From: Mesorhizobium sp. LSHC420B00
GTDB taxonomy: Bacteria; Pseudomonadota; Alphaproteobacteria; Rhizobiales; Rhizobiaceae
Assembly (NCBI RefSeq): GCF_000503055.1
Contig: NZ_AYVY01000010.1
Coordinates: 154,352 to 218,351 of the forward strand
Length of the DNA stretch: 64,000 nucleotides
Direction: 5' to 3'
Part shown: positions 37,232 through 46,197 of the stretch, in pieces
Layout of the letters: each line of letters starts with the position of its first letter
How positions within the stretch are numbered: position 1 is the stretch's first letter
Notes under the pieces: model-generated
Told to the model about the DNA's origin: nothing
What the model saw: only the letters and a program-made list of their open reading frames with translations
Databases searched by the model: none
Program-made: the position numbers and the translations under genes

Positions 37232-38452
37232 ATGAGACGGGTCGTAGTCACAGGTCTCGGCATCGTGTCGTCGATCGGCAACAATGCCAACGAGGTGCAG
37301 GCCTCCTTGCATGATGCCAGGTCCGGCATCAGCTTTTCCGACTCTTTCGCCGAGCATGGCTTCCGTTGCCGGGTGTGGGGAGCGCCGACGCTGGATCCGT
37401 CGGGAATGATCGACCGTCGCGCCATGCGCTTCCTGTCGCAAGGTGCTGCTTGGAACCATGTCGCGATGGACCAGGCGATCGCAGACGCCGGCCTCGACGA
37501 GACCGACATCACCAACGAGCGCACCGGCATCGTAATGGGCTCCGGCGGACCGTCGACCCGTGCAATCGTCGAAGCGGCCGAGACGACGATCAAAAACGGC
37601 AGCCCCAAGCGGATCGGCCCGTTCGCGGTGCCAAAAGCGATGTCGTCGACCGCTTCAGCGACGCTTGCCACTTGGTTCAAGATCCACGGCGTCAACTATT
37701 CGATCTCATCGGCCTGCTCGACGTCAGCGCATTGCATCGGCAATGGCTACGAGCTGATCCAGTGGGGGAAGCAGGACATCGTCTTCGCCGGCGGTCATGA
37801 GGATCTCGACTGGACGATGTCGGATCTGTTCGATGCCATGGGCGCCATGTCGTCCAAGTTCAACGACAGGGCATCAGTCGCCTCGCGCGCCTACGACGTC
37901 GATCGCGACGGTTTCGTCATTGCCGGCGGCGCCGGCGTGCTGATTCTTGAAGAGCTCGAGCATGCCAAGGCACGCGGCGCCAAGATCTATGCCGAGATCG
38001 TCGGCTATGGCGCCACCTCCGACGGCTACGACATGGTGGCGCCGTCGGGCGAAGGCGCGGCTCGCTGCATGAAGCAGGCGCTCGCAACGGTGTCCTCGCC
38101 GGTCGACTATATTAATACGCACGGCACTTCGACGCCGGTCGGCGACTCCAAGGAAATGGGCGCCATCCGCGAGGTGTTCGGCGAGAAGATGCCTTTCATC
38201 ACGTCGACCAAATCGCTGACCGGTCATTCGCTGGGTGCGGCCGGCGTGCAGGAATCGATCTACTCGATCCTGATGATGCAAGGCGGCTTTATCGGCGAGA
38301 GCGCCCACATTGACAACCTCGATCCGGAATTCGAAGGCATGCCGATCGTGCGCAAGCGCATCGACGAAGCCAGGATCGACACCGTTTTGTCCAATTCGTT
38401 CGGTTTCGGTGGCACCAACGCTACGCTGATTTTCCAGCGCTATTCCGCATAA
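37232..38452 (+). CDS. fabB: 3-oxoacyl-ACP synthase I
   Basis: The 406-residue protein has the KAS I active site: Cys in [12 protein letters not shown] near residue 165, His in [11 protein letters not shown] near 298 and His in [12 protein letters not shown] near 333. It elongates the cis-3-decenoyl-ACP made by FabA. AAGGAG precedes the ATG at 37232. It is downstream of fabA by 121 bases and upstream of fabI by 13. Confidence 0.95.
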   Translation: MRRVVVTGLGIVSSIGNNANEVQASLHDARSGISFSDSFAEHGFRCRVWGAPTLDPSGMIDRRAMRFLSQGAAWNHVAMDQAIADAGLDETDITNERTGIVMGSGGPSTRAIVEAAETTIKNGSPKRIGPFAVPKAMSSTASATLATWFKIHGVNYSISSACSTSAHCIGNGYELIQWGKQDIVFAGGHEDLDWTMSDLFDAMGAMSSKFNDRASVASRAYDVDRDGFVIAGGAGVLILEELEHAKARGAKIYAEIVGYGATSDGYDMVAPSGEGAARCMKQALATVSSPVDYINTHGTSTPVGDSKEMGAIREVFGEKMPFITSTKSLTGHSLGAAGVQESIYSILMMQGGFIGESAHIDNLDPEFEGMPIVRKRIDEARIDTVLSNSFGFGGTNATLIFQRYSA

Positions 38453-38465
38453 GGATTTGCCGACC

Positions 38466-39278
38466 ATGGACGGATTGATGAAGGGCAAGCGCGGGCTTGT
38501 CATGGGCGTCGCCAACGATCATTCGATCGCCTGGGGCATCGCCCGCAAACTGTCCGAACATGGCGCGGATCTCGCCTTCACCTATCAGGGTGAGGCCTTC
38601 GGGCGCCGCGTCAAGCCGCTCGCCGAGAAACTGGGCGCATCGCTGGTGGTACCTTGCGACGTCGAGGACAGCGCATCGGTCGCCGCGACTTTCGAGACTT
38701 TGGGCAAGGCGTGGGGCGGGCTGGATTTCGTCGTCCATGCCATCGGCTTTTCCGACAAGAACGAGCTGAAAGGCCTCTACGCCGACACCAGCCGCGACAA
38801 CTTCATCCGCACCATGGTGATCTCCTGCTACTCCTTCACCGAGGTCGCCCGTCACGCCGCCACGTTGATGAAGGATAGCGGTTCGATGATCACGCTGACC
38901 TATGCCGGTTCGGTCCGCGTCATGCCGAACTACAACGTCATGGGCGTCGCCAAGGCCGGGCTGGAGGCCAGCGTCCGCTATCTAGCCAACGACTACGGCC
39001 CGCGCGGCATCAGGGTGAACGGCATATCGGCTGGACCGGTGCGGACGCTTGCCGGCGCCGGGATTTCCGACGCACGCCACATGTTCTCCTACCAGCAGCG
39101 CAACTCGCCGCTACGCCGCACGGTGACAATCGACGAAGTCGGCGGCTCAGCGCTCTATCTGCTGTCCGATCTGTCCTCCGGCGTCACCGGCGAAATCCAC
39201 TATGTCGATTCCGGCTATCACATCGTGTCCATGCCGACGCTTGACGAGTTGAAGCAAACCGACGGCGGGCGGGAATAG
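38466..39278 (+). CDS. fabI: Enoyl-ACP reductase
   Basis: The 270-residue short-chain dehydrogenase has MGVANDHSIAWGIA as the NAD-binding loop and the FabI catalytic Tyr-x6-Lys in YNVMGVAK. It performs the last reduction in each elongation cycle. I chose the ATG at 38466 with AAGGA ten bases upstream, over a TTG nine bases earlier. It completes the three-gene unsaturated fatty acid operon. Confidence 0.94.
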   Translation: MDGLMKGKRGLVMGVANDHSIAWGIARKLSEHGADLAFTYQGEAFGRRVKPLAEKLGASLVVPCDVEDSASVAATFETLGKAWGGLDFVVHAIGFSDKNELKGLYADTSRDNFIRTMVISCYSFTEVARHAATLMKDSGSMITLTYAGSVRVMPNYNVMGVAKAGLEASVRYLANDYGPRGIRVNGISAGPVRTLAGAGISDARHMFSYQQRNSPLRRTVTIDEVGGSALYLLSDLSSGVTGEIHYVDSGYHIVSMPTLDELKQTDGGRE

Positions 39279-39314
39279 CGCGAGCGACGTGTCGCCGGCT
39301 TGCCCCGCAGCGTT

Positions 39315-40328
39315 TCAGCGTCGCGCCGAGAAGACCTTGAACATGCCGTCGCGGGCGAGCTCCGCATGGCTGGAGAAGGCGGCCGCCAGCACCGGTTCGT
39401 AGGGAAGCTGACGGTTCGCCACCATGAACAGCCGGCCGCCCGGCTTCAGCGCCTTGCCTGCCGCGCGGATCATGCCGGCACCGATTTCGGGCTCAGTCGC
39501 CCGGCTGCGGTGAAAGGGCGGGTTCATGGCGATCACATCGTAGCGGTGCTCGACCGGCTCGCTCAAAAGATCTATCCAGAAGAAACGTGGCTCCAGGCCT
39601 GTGTTGCCGACATTGACCTTCGCCGCCTCCAGCGCCTCGAAATCCGCTTCGTAAAGGTCAAGCGCCGATATGCCGGGTGAGCGGGCGGCGACTTCGGCGG
39701 CGACATAGCCCCAACCGGCACAGAAATCCGCAACGCTGCCACGCAGATCGTTGGGCAGAGTTTCGACCAGCAGCTTCGATCCGGCATCGATCTTGTCGAA
39801 CGAAAACATGCCTGGGGCCGTGCGGAAGCGGTCCTCGACCACCAAGTCCGGATTGGCGGCGCGAAGCGTTGCCGCGGCGACGGTATCGGCCGGCCGGCGA
39901 AACCAGAAGGCAATGCCGTGATGCTTCGGCAGGTGGCCTTCGGGCGGCACAAGGGCGCCGACATGCTTGCGCAGGCTGGCGATACCATCGTCCTTACCGC
40001 CGGCGACGACGATCAACCCGCCTGATGCCACGTGCTCGATCGCTTCTGCGACGCGCAACTCGTTTTGTCCGCGATGGCGGCCAGCGAGCACTAGCGCCGC
40101 GTCGAAAGCCTTGCCTTCCACTTGCGGCGTGACGGTGAAGCCGGACGCCTGCAAGGCGCGAAAATGCGGCCTGAAGCCTTGGACCAGATGAAGCTTGGCA
40201 TCGAAGCCTTCGAGCAAGCGAAAGCCGGGCTCGGCACCGAGAAAAAGAATACGTTCATCCTTTCGCGGCAGGGAAACGGTCCCGGCCTCGAAAGGATGGA
40301 AAAGCGTCTTCAGCGGCTCGGCGGACAT
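39315..40328 (-). CDS. RsmC-like class I SAM methyltransferase
   Basis: The 337-residue protein has a degenerate N-terminal domain and a C-terminal Rossmann methyltransferase domain with DFCAGWGYVAAEVAAR as motif I near residue 200 and the NPPFH motif near 268, as in RsmC, which methylates G1207 of 16S rRNA. The substrate is inferred from the two-domain layout. It lies downstream of pnp across a terminator and converges with fabI. Confidence 0.82.
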   Translation of the reverse strand: MSAEPLKTLFHPFEAGTVSLPRKDERILFLGAEPGFRLLEGFDAKLHLVQGFRPHFRALQASGFTVTPQVEGKAFDAALVLAGRHRGQNELRVAEAIEHVASGGLIVVAGGKDDGIASLRKHVGALVPPEGHLPKHHGIAFWFRRPADTVAAATLRAANPDLVVEDRFRTAPGMFSFDKIDAGSKLLVETLPNDLRGSVADFCAGWGYVAAEVAARSPGISALDLYEADFEALEAAKVNVGNTGLEPRFFWIDLLSEPVEHRYDVIAMNPPFHRSRATEPEIGAGMIRAAGKALKPGGRLFMVANRQLPYEPVLAAAFSSHAELARDGMFKVFSARR

Positions 40329-40359
40329 TCACCACTCTTGAACTGCAAGGCTGTTGTTG

Positions 40360-40393
40360 AAATGCAAACGGGCGCGACCTTCCGGCGCGCCCG
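40360..40393 (-). terminator. Terminator after pnp
   Basis: On the minus strand CGGGCGCG and CGCGCCCG form an eight-base stem with a nine-base loop, followed by TTTGCATTT. It lies 40 bases after the pnp stop. Confidence 0.75.
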
Positions 40394-40432
40394 CTTCGAT
40401 TGCTTTATGCGTTCGACGGAACGCAACCCCGC

Positions 40433-42580
40433 TTAGGCGGCGTTTTCTTCGCCTTCGCTCTTCTTATCGCGGGCGATTTCCTTGCCGGTGGCCTGGTCGA
40501 CGACCTTCATCGACAGGCGGACCTTGCCGCGCTCGTCGAAGCCCATCAGCTTGACCCAGACCTTGTCGCCTTCCTTGACCACATCGGAGGTCTTGGCGAC
40601 GCGATCATTGGCGAGCTGCGAGATGTGGACGAGGCCGTCACGCGGACCGAAGAAGTTGACGAAAGCGCCGAAGTCGGCGGTCTTGACGACCGTGCCTTCG
40701 TAGATTTCACCGACTTCCGGCTCGGCGACGATGGTGTGGATCCACTTCTTCGCCGCCTCGATTTCCTTGGCGTTGGCCGAAGCGATCTTGACCGTGCCGT
40801 CATCCTCGATGTTGATCTTGGCGCCGGTCTTTTCGACGATCTCGCGGATGACCTTGCCGCCCGAGCCGATCACGTCGCGGATCTTGTCGGTCGGGATGTG
40901 CATGACCTCGATGCGCGGCGCGAACTCGCCGAGCTCGGCACGCGCGCCGGACAGCGCATGGGCCATTTCGCCGAGAATGTGCTGACGGCCATCCTTGGCC
41001 TGGTCGAGGGCGATCTTCATGATCTCCTCGGTGATGCCCTCGATCTTGATGTCCATCTGCAGCGAGGTGATGCCGTAGGCGGTGCCGGCAACCTTGAAAT
41101 CCATGTCGCCGAGGTGGTCCTCGTCGCCGAGGATATCGGAGAGCACGGCGAAGCGCTCGCCTTCCTTGATCAGGCCCATCGCAATGCCGGCGACCGGCTT
41201 GGCCAGCGGCACACCGGCATCCATCAGCGCCAGCGAGGTGCCGCAGACGGTAGCCATCGAGGACGAGCCGTTGGACTCGGTGATCTCCGAAACGACGCGC
41301 AACGTATAGGGGAACTGGTCGGCGGTCGGCAGCATCGGCCGGATGGCGCGCCAGGCGAGCTTGCCGTGGCCGATTTCGCGGCGGCCGGGCGAACCCATAC
41401 GGCCCGTTTCACCGACCGAATAGGGAGGGAAATTGTAGTGCAGGAGGAACTTCTCCTTGTACATGCCGGTCAGCGAATCGACATACTGCTCGTCCTCGCC
41501 GGTGCCGAGCGTGGCGACGACCAGCGCCTGGGTCTCGCCGCGAGTGAACAGCGCCGAGCCGTGTGTGCGCGGCAGGACGCCGACTTCCGAGACGATCTTG
41601 CGGACCGTCTTCAGGTCGCGGCCGTCGATGCGCGAGCCGGTGTCGAGGATGTTCCAGCGCACGACCTTGGCCTGGAGTTCCTTGAACACGGTGCCGATCT
41701 GTTCGGACGTGTATTTGGCCTCTTCGCCTTCTGCCGGCGCAAACGCGGCCTTGACCTTCGCCTTGACGGCGTCGACGGCGGCATAGCGCTTCTGCTTGTC
41801 GGTGATCTTGTAGGCATCGCGAAGCTCGCCTTCGACGATCTTGAGCATCTCGGCTTCAAGCGCGGAATAGTCCGGCGCGGTGAAATCGCGCGGGTCCTTG
41901 GCGGCGACTTCGGCCAGCTTGATGATCGCGTCGATCACCGGCTGGAAGCCCCTGTGGCCGAACATGACGGCGCCGAGCATCAGATCCTCGCCGAGTTCCT
42001 TGGCTTCGGACTCGACCATCAGCACGGCGTCGGCGGTGCCGGCGACGACCAGGTCGAGCTTCGATTCCTGCATCTCGTCGACATGCGGGTTGAGCACGTA
42101 TTCGCCGTTAATGTAGCCAACGCGGGCGCCACCAACCGGGCCCATGAACGGCACGCCGGACAAGGTCAGTGCGGCGGAGGTGGCGACGATCGACAGGATG
42201 TCCGGATCATTTTCGAGATCGTGCTGGACGACGGTGACAACGATCTGGGTGTCGTTCTTGTAGCCTTCGGCGAAGAGCGGGCGGATCGGGCGGTCAATCA
42301 GGCGGGAAACCAGCGTTTCCTTCTCGCTCGGACGGCCTTCACGCTTGAAATAGCCACCCGGGATCTTGCCGGCGGCGTAAGTCTTTTCCTGGTAGTTGAC
42401 CGTCAGGGGAAAGAAATCGAGGCCGGGCTTCGGCTCTTTCATCGAGACGACGGTGGCGAGAACCTTGGTTTCGCCATAGGTGGCCAGCACCGCGCCGTCA
42501 GCCTGACGTGCGATCTTGCCGGTTTCGAGAATGAGCGGACGGCCGCCCCATTCGATTTCCACTTTGTGGTAATTGAACAT
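40433..42580 (-). CDS. pnp: Polyribonucleotide nucleotidyltransferase
   Basis: The 715-residue protein has two RNase PH domains (residues 1-230 and 310-545), a helical linker, a KH domain ([20 protein letters not shown] near 560) and an S1 domain ([18 protein letters not shown] near 625), the full PNPase architecture. It degrades RNA by phosphorolysis and is a degradosome component. The leader before it holds a strong hairpin and a palindromic repeat element. Confidence 0.97.
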   Translation of the reverse strand: MFNYHKVEIEWGGRPLILETGKIARQADGAVLATYGETKVLATVVSMKEPKPGLDFFPLTVNYQEKTYAAGKIPGGYFKREGRPSEKETLVSRLIDRPIRPLFAEGYKNDTQIVVTVVQHDLENDPDILSIVATSAALTLSGVPFMGPVGGARVGYINGEYVLNPHVDEMQESKLDLVVAGTADAVLMVESEAKELGEDLMLGAVMFGHRGFQPVIDAIIKLAEVAAKDPRDFTAPDYSALEAEMLKIVEGELRDAYKITDKQKRYAAVDAVKAKVKAAFAPAEGEEAKYTSEQIGTVFKELQAKVVRWNILDTGSRIDGRDLKTVRKIVSEVGVLPRTHGSALFTRGETQALVVATLGTGEDEQYVDSLTGMYKEKFLLHYNFPPYSVGETGRMGSPGRREIGHGKLAWRAIRPMLPTADQFPYTLRVVSEITESNGSSSMATVCGTSLALMDAGVPLAKPVAGIAMGLIKEGERFAVLSDILGDEDHLGDMDFKVAGTAYGITSLQMDIKIEGITEEIMKIALDQAKDGRQHILGEMAHALSGARAELGEFAPRIEVMHIPTDKIRDVIGSGGKVIREIVEKTGAKINIEDDGTVKIASANAKEIEAAKKWIHTIVAEPEVGEIYEGTVVKTADFGAFVNFFGPRDGLVHISQLANDRVAKTSDVVKEGDKVWVKLMGFDERGKVRLSMKVVDQATGKEIARDKKSEGEENAA

Positions 42581-42810
42581 ATCTTGTCCTTCGTATGCGG
42601 AAAGGGCCGCGCCGTTTCAGCGTGCGCGGATGCCCCTTTCCCTTGGCTTCCTTTCTCGGGCAGCCACGGGCAAGACAACGGGAAGCTCGGCTATTCGGCG
42701 CATTTGCCGCACGAGCGTCCTGCAATCCTGCCCCATGACCGTCCATGGGCGGTTTCGAGTGGCCCTCTGCTGTTTCGAAACCGGGTTGGCCAATCGATCC
42801 GACTGGCCTT

Positions 42811-42908
42811 GCGCGTGAACCCGAAAACCAGGTTTTCGGAAAGTATCCTGCGCAAATCTAAAACTTCAGAGCGTCCTTTGCGCATCCAAACCGGTGCGCG
42901 GCGCTCTG
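42811..42908. repeat. Palindromic intergenic element (RIME-like) in the pnp leader
   Basis: The element has CCGAAAACC-A-GGTTTTCGG (42821-42839), a nine-base perfect palindrome with one spacer base, then an imperfect palindrome from CAGAGCG (42867) to CGCTCTG (42908) with nested GCGCA/TGCGC. Sequences of this kind recur in rhizobial intergenic regions; the family assignment is from memory. Confidence 0.6.
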
Positions 42909-42951
42909 CTTTCTTCATTGGAGCCTTGGATGATCCGATGCTCCAATGCGC

Positions 42952-42983
42952 GACCGGCGGGCTCTCGAAAGAACCCGCCGGTC
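42952..42983 (-). terminator. Strong hairpin between rpsO and pnp
   Basis: GACCGGCGGG and CCCGCCGGTC form a perfect ten-base stem with a 12-base loop, seven bases after the rpsO stop. No uridine run follows on the minus strand, so it may be an RNase III processing site or attenuator as well as a terminator. Confidence 0.65.
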
Positions 42984-42989
42984 AATTCG

Positions 42990-43259
42990 TCAACGGCGCA
43001 GACCGAGCTTCTCGATCAGCGTCTGATAGCGCGCGTCGTCCTTGCGCTTGAGATAATCAAGCAGGCTGCGGCGCTGGGAAACGAGAGCGAGCAGGCCACG
43101 GCGGGAATGGTTATCCTTCTTGTGGTCCTTGAAATGATCGGTCAGGTTCTTGATGCGCTCGGAAAGGATGGCCACCTGGACTTCCGGAGACCCGGTATCG
43201 CCCTTGGCGGTTGCGAATTCGCCCATCAATTCCTTCTTGCGTTCGGCAGTAATCGACAT
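42990..43259 (-). CDS. rpsO: 30S ribosomal protein S15
   Basis: The 89-residue protein begins [20 protein letters not shown] and contains [20 protein letters not shown], matching S15 in length and sequence. S15 binds the 16S rRNA central domain. The gene is separated from corA by a terminator-like hairpin and from pnp by a strong hairpin and a repeat. rpsO-pnp is the standard order. Confidence 0.96.
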   Translation of the reverse strand: MSITAERKKELMGEFATAKGDTGSPEVQVAILSERIKNLTDHFKDHKKDNHSRRGLLALVSQRRSLLDYLKRKDDARYQTLIEKLGLRR

Positions 43260-43377
43260 CGTGTTTTTCCTTGTCTGTTTGAGGAAACGGGACGCCCTCA
43301 GCCGGGATGTCGTCCAGCAGGGGCCGGTGCAAGCAACGCGTCAAAGCGCGAAGCTGCGGCGCATATAGTGCAATTCC

Positions 43378-43414
43378 GACAAAAAGGCCAGCCCAATTCA
43401 CAAGCCGGCTTTTT
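43378..43414 (-). terminator. Terminator after corA
   Basis: On minus, AAAGCCGGC and GCTGGCCTTT form a stem with one bulge and one G-U pair, followed by TTTTTGTC. It lies 28 bases after the corA stop and would separate corA from rpsO. Confidence 0.55.
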
Positions 43415-43441
43415 GCTGCATAAACGGGCACTTCCGCATGG

Positions 43442-44536
43442 TCAGAGCCATTTCTTCCATTTGAAGTATGCGTAGAGCCCGACCGCAACAATCGCCATGA
43501 AGACGAGCGACAGGGGATAGCCGTAATAGGCTTTCAGCTCCGGCATGTTCCAGGGCGAGGTGTCGGGGTCGAAATTCATACCCCATACGCCGACGAGAAA
43601 GGTGAGCGGCATGAAGATCACCGAGACGATGGTCAAATAGCTGATGACGTCGTTGGTGCGCGCCTGGCTGAGCGACAGGTGCATCTCGATCAGGCCGGTC
43701 AGCATATCGCGCTGGGTTTCGACCAGTTCGATCAATCGCAGCGAATGATCCAGCGTGTCGTTCAGGAATAATTTGGTTTCGGCCTTCACATAAGAGACGT
43801 CGTTGCGGATCATGGTCGCCAGCGCGTCGCGCATCGGCCAAAGCACGCCCTTCAGCACATTGGCGTCGCGCCGCAATTCGTGAAGCTGCCGCATCTGGTG
43901 CTTGTGCGCCTGGTTCAGCATCTGGTCCTCGATGCTGTCGACCAATTCGCCGGCAGCCTCGATCGGCGGGAAATAGCTGTCGACGATGGCGTCGATCAAA
44001 GCATAGGCGAGATAGTCGGCGCCGCGCGAGCGCAAGCGGTTGGGCACCGAGCTCGCGATCCGCTTGCGCACGGGATCGAACGGGTCGCCTTCGCGCTCCT
44101 GGAAGGTGACGACGAAGTTCTTGCCGAAGAAGACGGCGATCTGTTCGTAACGATGGGCGGTGACATCGTCGATCATCCTGACGACGACAAAGGCATGGTC
44201 CTCGAAGAAATCCACCTTGGGCCGCTGACCGGTGTTGACGACATCTTCCAGCGCCAGCGGATGCAGGTTGAAGATCCCGCCGATCTCCTCGATCAGCTGG
44301 ATGTTGGCGAGGCCTGTGCAGTCGAGCCAGATGATCGGCCAATTGTGGCAATGGGTGTTGACGTCGTCGATGCTGGCATTGTCGATCGTCTTGAACTTCT
44401 CAGGCGAGATCAATGTCAGCCTGAGCTCGGAGCGGCGCGCCGCGGGGTCGGCGATCAGCGTGCCCGGCGAAGCCCCGACCGGTGGCCGCCGTGTTTTGAG
44501 CGCCGCTCGCTTGTTGACCGTGTCAGCCTTTGCCAT
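43442..44536 (-). CDS. CorA-family magnesium transporter
   Basis: The 364-residue protein has a large cytoplasmic N-terminal domain, two C-terminal membrane segments and the GMN motif (GVWGMNFDP) between them, the CorA ion-selectivity signature, followed by the basic tail YFKWKKWL. It transports Mg2+ or other divalent ions. It lies between truB and rpsO, breaking the usual translation operon, and is flanked by a palindromic repeat on the truB side. Confidence 0.88.
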   Translation of the reverse strand: MAKADTVNKRAALKTRRPPVGASPGTLIADPAARRSELRLTLISPEKFKTIDNASIDDVNTHCHNWPIIWLDCTGLANIQLIEEIGGIFNLHPLALEDVVNTGQRPKVDFFEDHAFVVVRMIDDVTAHRYEQIAVFFGKNFVVTFQEREGDPFDPVRKRIASSVPNRLRSRGADYLAYALIDAIVDSYFPPIEAAGELVDSIEDQMLNQAHKHQMRQLHELRRDANVLKGVLWPMRDALATMIRNDVSYVKAETKLFLNDTLDHSLRLIELVETQRDMLTGLIEMHLSLSQARTNDVISYLTIVSVIFMPLTFLVGVWGMNFDPDTSPWNMPELKAYYGYPLSLVFMAIVAVGLYAYFKWKKWL

Positions 44537-44622
44537 GTGCCCCCTCGAGTGCAGCGTCGAACGGCACTACAGCACAGCGCATCCTTTCGGACGACAAACG
44601 ACGCCGTAGCCCTGTTGATTTA

Positions 44623-44669
44623 GCGCATGATCCTTTCCCAAAATAGAATCCGGTTTGGAGATCATGCGC
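44623..44669. repeat. Palindromic intergenic element (RIME-like) between truB and corA
   Basis: GCGCATGATC (44623-44632) and GATCATGCGC (44660-44669) are perfect ten-base inverted arms around 27 bases containing AATCCGGTTT. This form is familiar as a dispersed rhizobial intergenic palindrome, by recognition only. Confidence 0.65.
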
Positions 44670-44682
44670 CGGGCGACAGCTG

Positions 44683-45642
44683 TTACCCGACAAAGACCCG
44701 CTTTGGCTTGAACATGCCTTGCTCGATGGCGCCGATGGCGACCAGCTTGCCGCGCGCGGTGGCGCAGGCCTCCTCAGCTTCTACCGGCGCGTCACGGCCG
44801 CGAATGATGACCGGATTGCCGAGGCGGATTTTGGTTGCCGCATCGTCGCTGATCGCAACCTGCGGCAAGCATTCGAGCGCCGCGGCGGTGTCGACCAGAA
44901 GTGCATCGATGGCACCGAAGTCGATCGGCGCGTCCGCTGCTTGCGAAGCGTCCTCGCTCTGTTCGCCGAAGCGGGCGGCCTCCAGCTCGGCCAAGGTGAC
45001 GAAATCTCCCTGCGTGAACGGCTCGACCTCGACCCGCCGCAGCTCGGCGATGTGACCAAAACAGCCAAGGTCGCGCCCCATGTCGCGCGCCAGCGAGCGG
45101 ACATAGGTGCCCTTGCCGCATTCGACCTCGAAGATGGTGCGATCGGCCATGTGCTCGACCAGGTCGAGCCGGCCGATCTCGACCTCGCGTGCCGGAATGT
45201 CGACCGTCTCGCCGTCGCGGGCAAGGTCGTAGGCGCGCTCGCCGGCGATCTTGATCGCTGAGAATTGCGGCGGTGTCTGCATGATCACGCCGGTATATTT
45301 CGAAAGCAGCGCCAGCACTTCGGATTCCGCCGGACGGAGGTCTGAGCTTTTGGTCGCCGCGCCTTCGAGGTCGTCGGTCGAACGCTCCTCGCCCCAGGCA
45401 ACGGTGAAGCGGTAGACCTTGGCGCCGTCCTGGACGTAAGGCACGGTCTTGGTCGCCTCGCCAAGCGCGATCGGCAGCATGCCCGACGCCAGCGGGTCGA
45501 GCGTGCCGGCATGGCCGGCCTTTTCCGCCAGGAACAGCCATTTGATCTTGGAGACGGCTTCGGTCGAGCCCATGCCGACCGGCTTGTCCAGTACCAGCCA
45601 GCCCGAGATCGGCCGGCCCTTCTTCTTGCCGCGACGCGCCAC
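44683..45642 (-). CDS. truB: tRNA pseudouridine(55) synthase
   Basis: The 319-residue protein has [19 protein letters not shown], containing the catalytic Asp of the TruB family, near residue 42, followed by the usual insert and C-terminal segments. It makes pseudouridine 55 in tRNA. It starts at a GTG that overlaps the rbfA stop by one base (TAGTG). The protein ends 146 bases upstream of corA. Confidence 0.95.
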   Translation of the reverse strand: MARRGKKKGRPISGWLVLDKPVGMGSTEAVSKIKWLFLAEKAGHAGTLDPLASGMLPIALGEATKTVPYVQDGAKVYRFTVAWGEERSTDDLEGAATKSSDLRPAESEVLALLSKYTGVIMQTPPQFSAIKIAGERAYDLARDGETVDIPAREVEIGRLDLVEHMADRTIFEVECGKGTYVRSLARDMGRDLGCFGHIAELRRVEVEPFTQGDFVTLAELEAARFGEQSEDASQAADAPIDFGAIDALLVDTAAALECLPQVAISDDAATKIRLGNPVIIRGRDAPVEAEEACATARGKLVAIGAIEQGMFKPKRVFVG

Positions 45643-46073
45643 TATTCGCTGTCCTTCCGGTCGTCTTTGTCTTTGTCTTTGTCGTCGGCGCTGAGATCGC
45701 GCGCCACTTCGGGCGAGTGCAGCAATTCGTTGATCTTCTGGAAATTATCGTAGCTGGTATCGAGCCGGAAGCGGAATTCCGGCATGTACTTCATCTGCCG
45801 CAGCGCGCCGGAGACGCGGCCGCGGACGAACTTGGCATGCTTGTTGAGCGCTTCGACCACCGCACCGGCATCCTTGGCGCCGAGCGGCGAGACGAAGGCG
45901 GTGGCGATCTTCAGATCGGGCGACATGCGCACTTCGGAGACCGAGACCACTGTGTTCTCGATCAGCGGATCGAGGATCTCGCCGCGCTGCAAGGTTTCGG
46001 ATAGCGCATGGCGCACCTGCTCGCCGACGCGCAGCATGCGCTGGGATGGGCCTGACGGGGTCGAACGGGGCAT
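45642..46073 (-). CDS. rbfA: 30S ribosome-binding factor RbfA
   Basis: The 143-residue protein has the KH-like RbfA core, with [17 protein letters not shown] near residue 15 and [13 protein letters not shown] near 55, and an acidic-basic C-terminal tail ([16 protein letters not shown]). It helps mature the 16S rRNA 5' end. I chose the ATG at 46073, preceded by GAGG. It overlaps truB by one base. Confidence 0.93.
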   Translation of the reverse strand: MPRSTPSGPSQRMLRVGEQVRHALSETLQRGEILDPLIENTVVSVSEVRMSPDLKIATAFVSPLGAKDAGAVVEALNKHAKFVRGRVSGALRQMKYMPEFRFRLDTSYDNFQKINELLHSPEVARDLSADDKDKDKDDRKDSE

Positions 46074-46197
46074 TTTCCTCGGTCCTGAAATCGTGAAGCG
46101 CGGGATGGAACCGCGCCGCATGTCTCATATGGTTTGGGCGGCGGCCTTTCGACCACCGCCCGGTCTCAATAGATGCTCGAACTCAAGACGCTCGAAC

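Noticed and set aside
40400-43051. An 883-codon open frame on plus across pnp
   Set aside because: It is antisense to pnp, spans an intergenic repeat and has no recognisable domain.
42811-44669. An insertion element or genomic island around corA
   Set aside because: No transposase, target duplication or integrase is present; the palindromes are of the short non-coding type.
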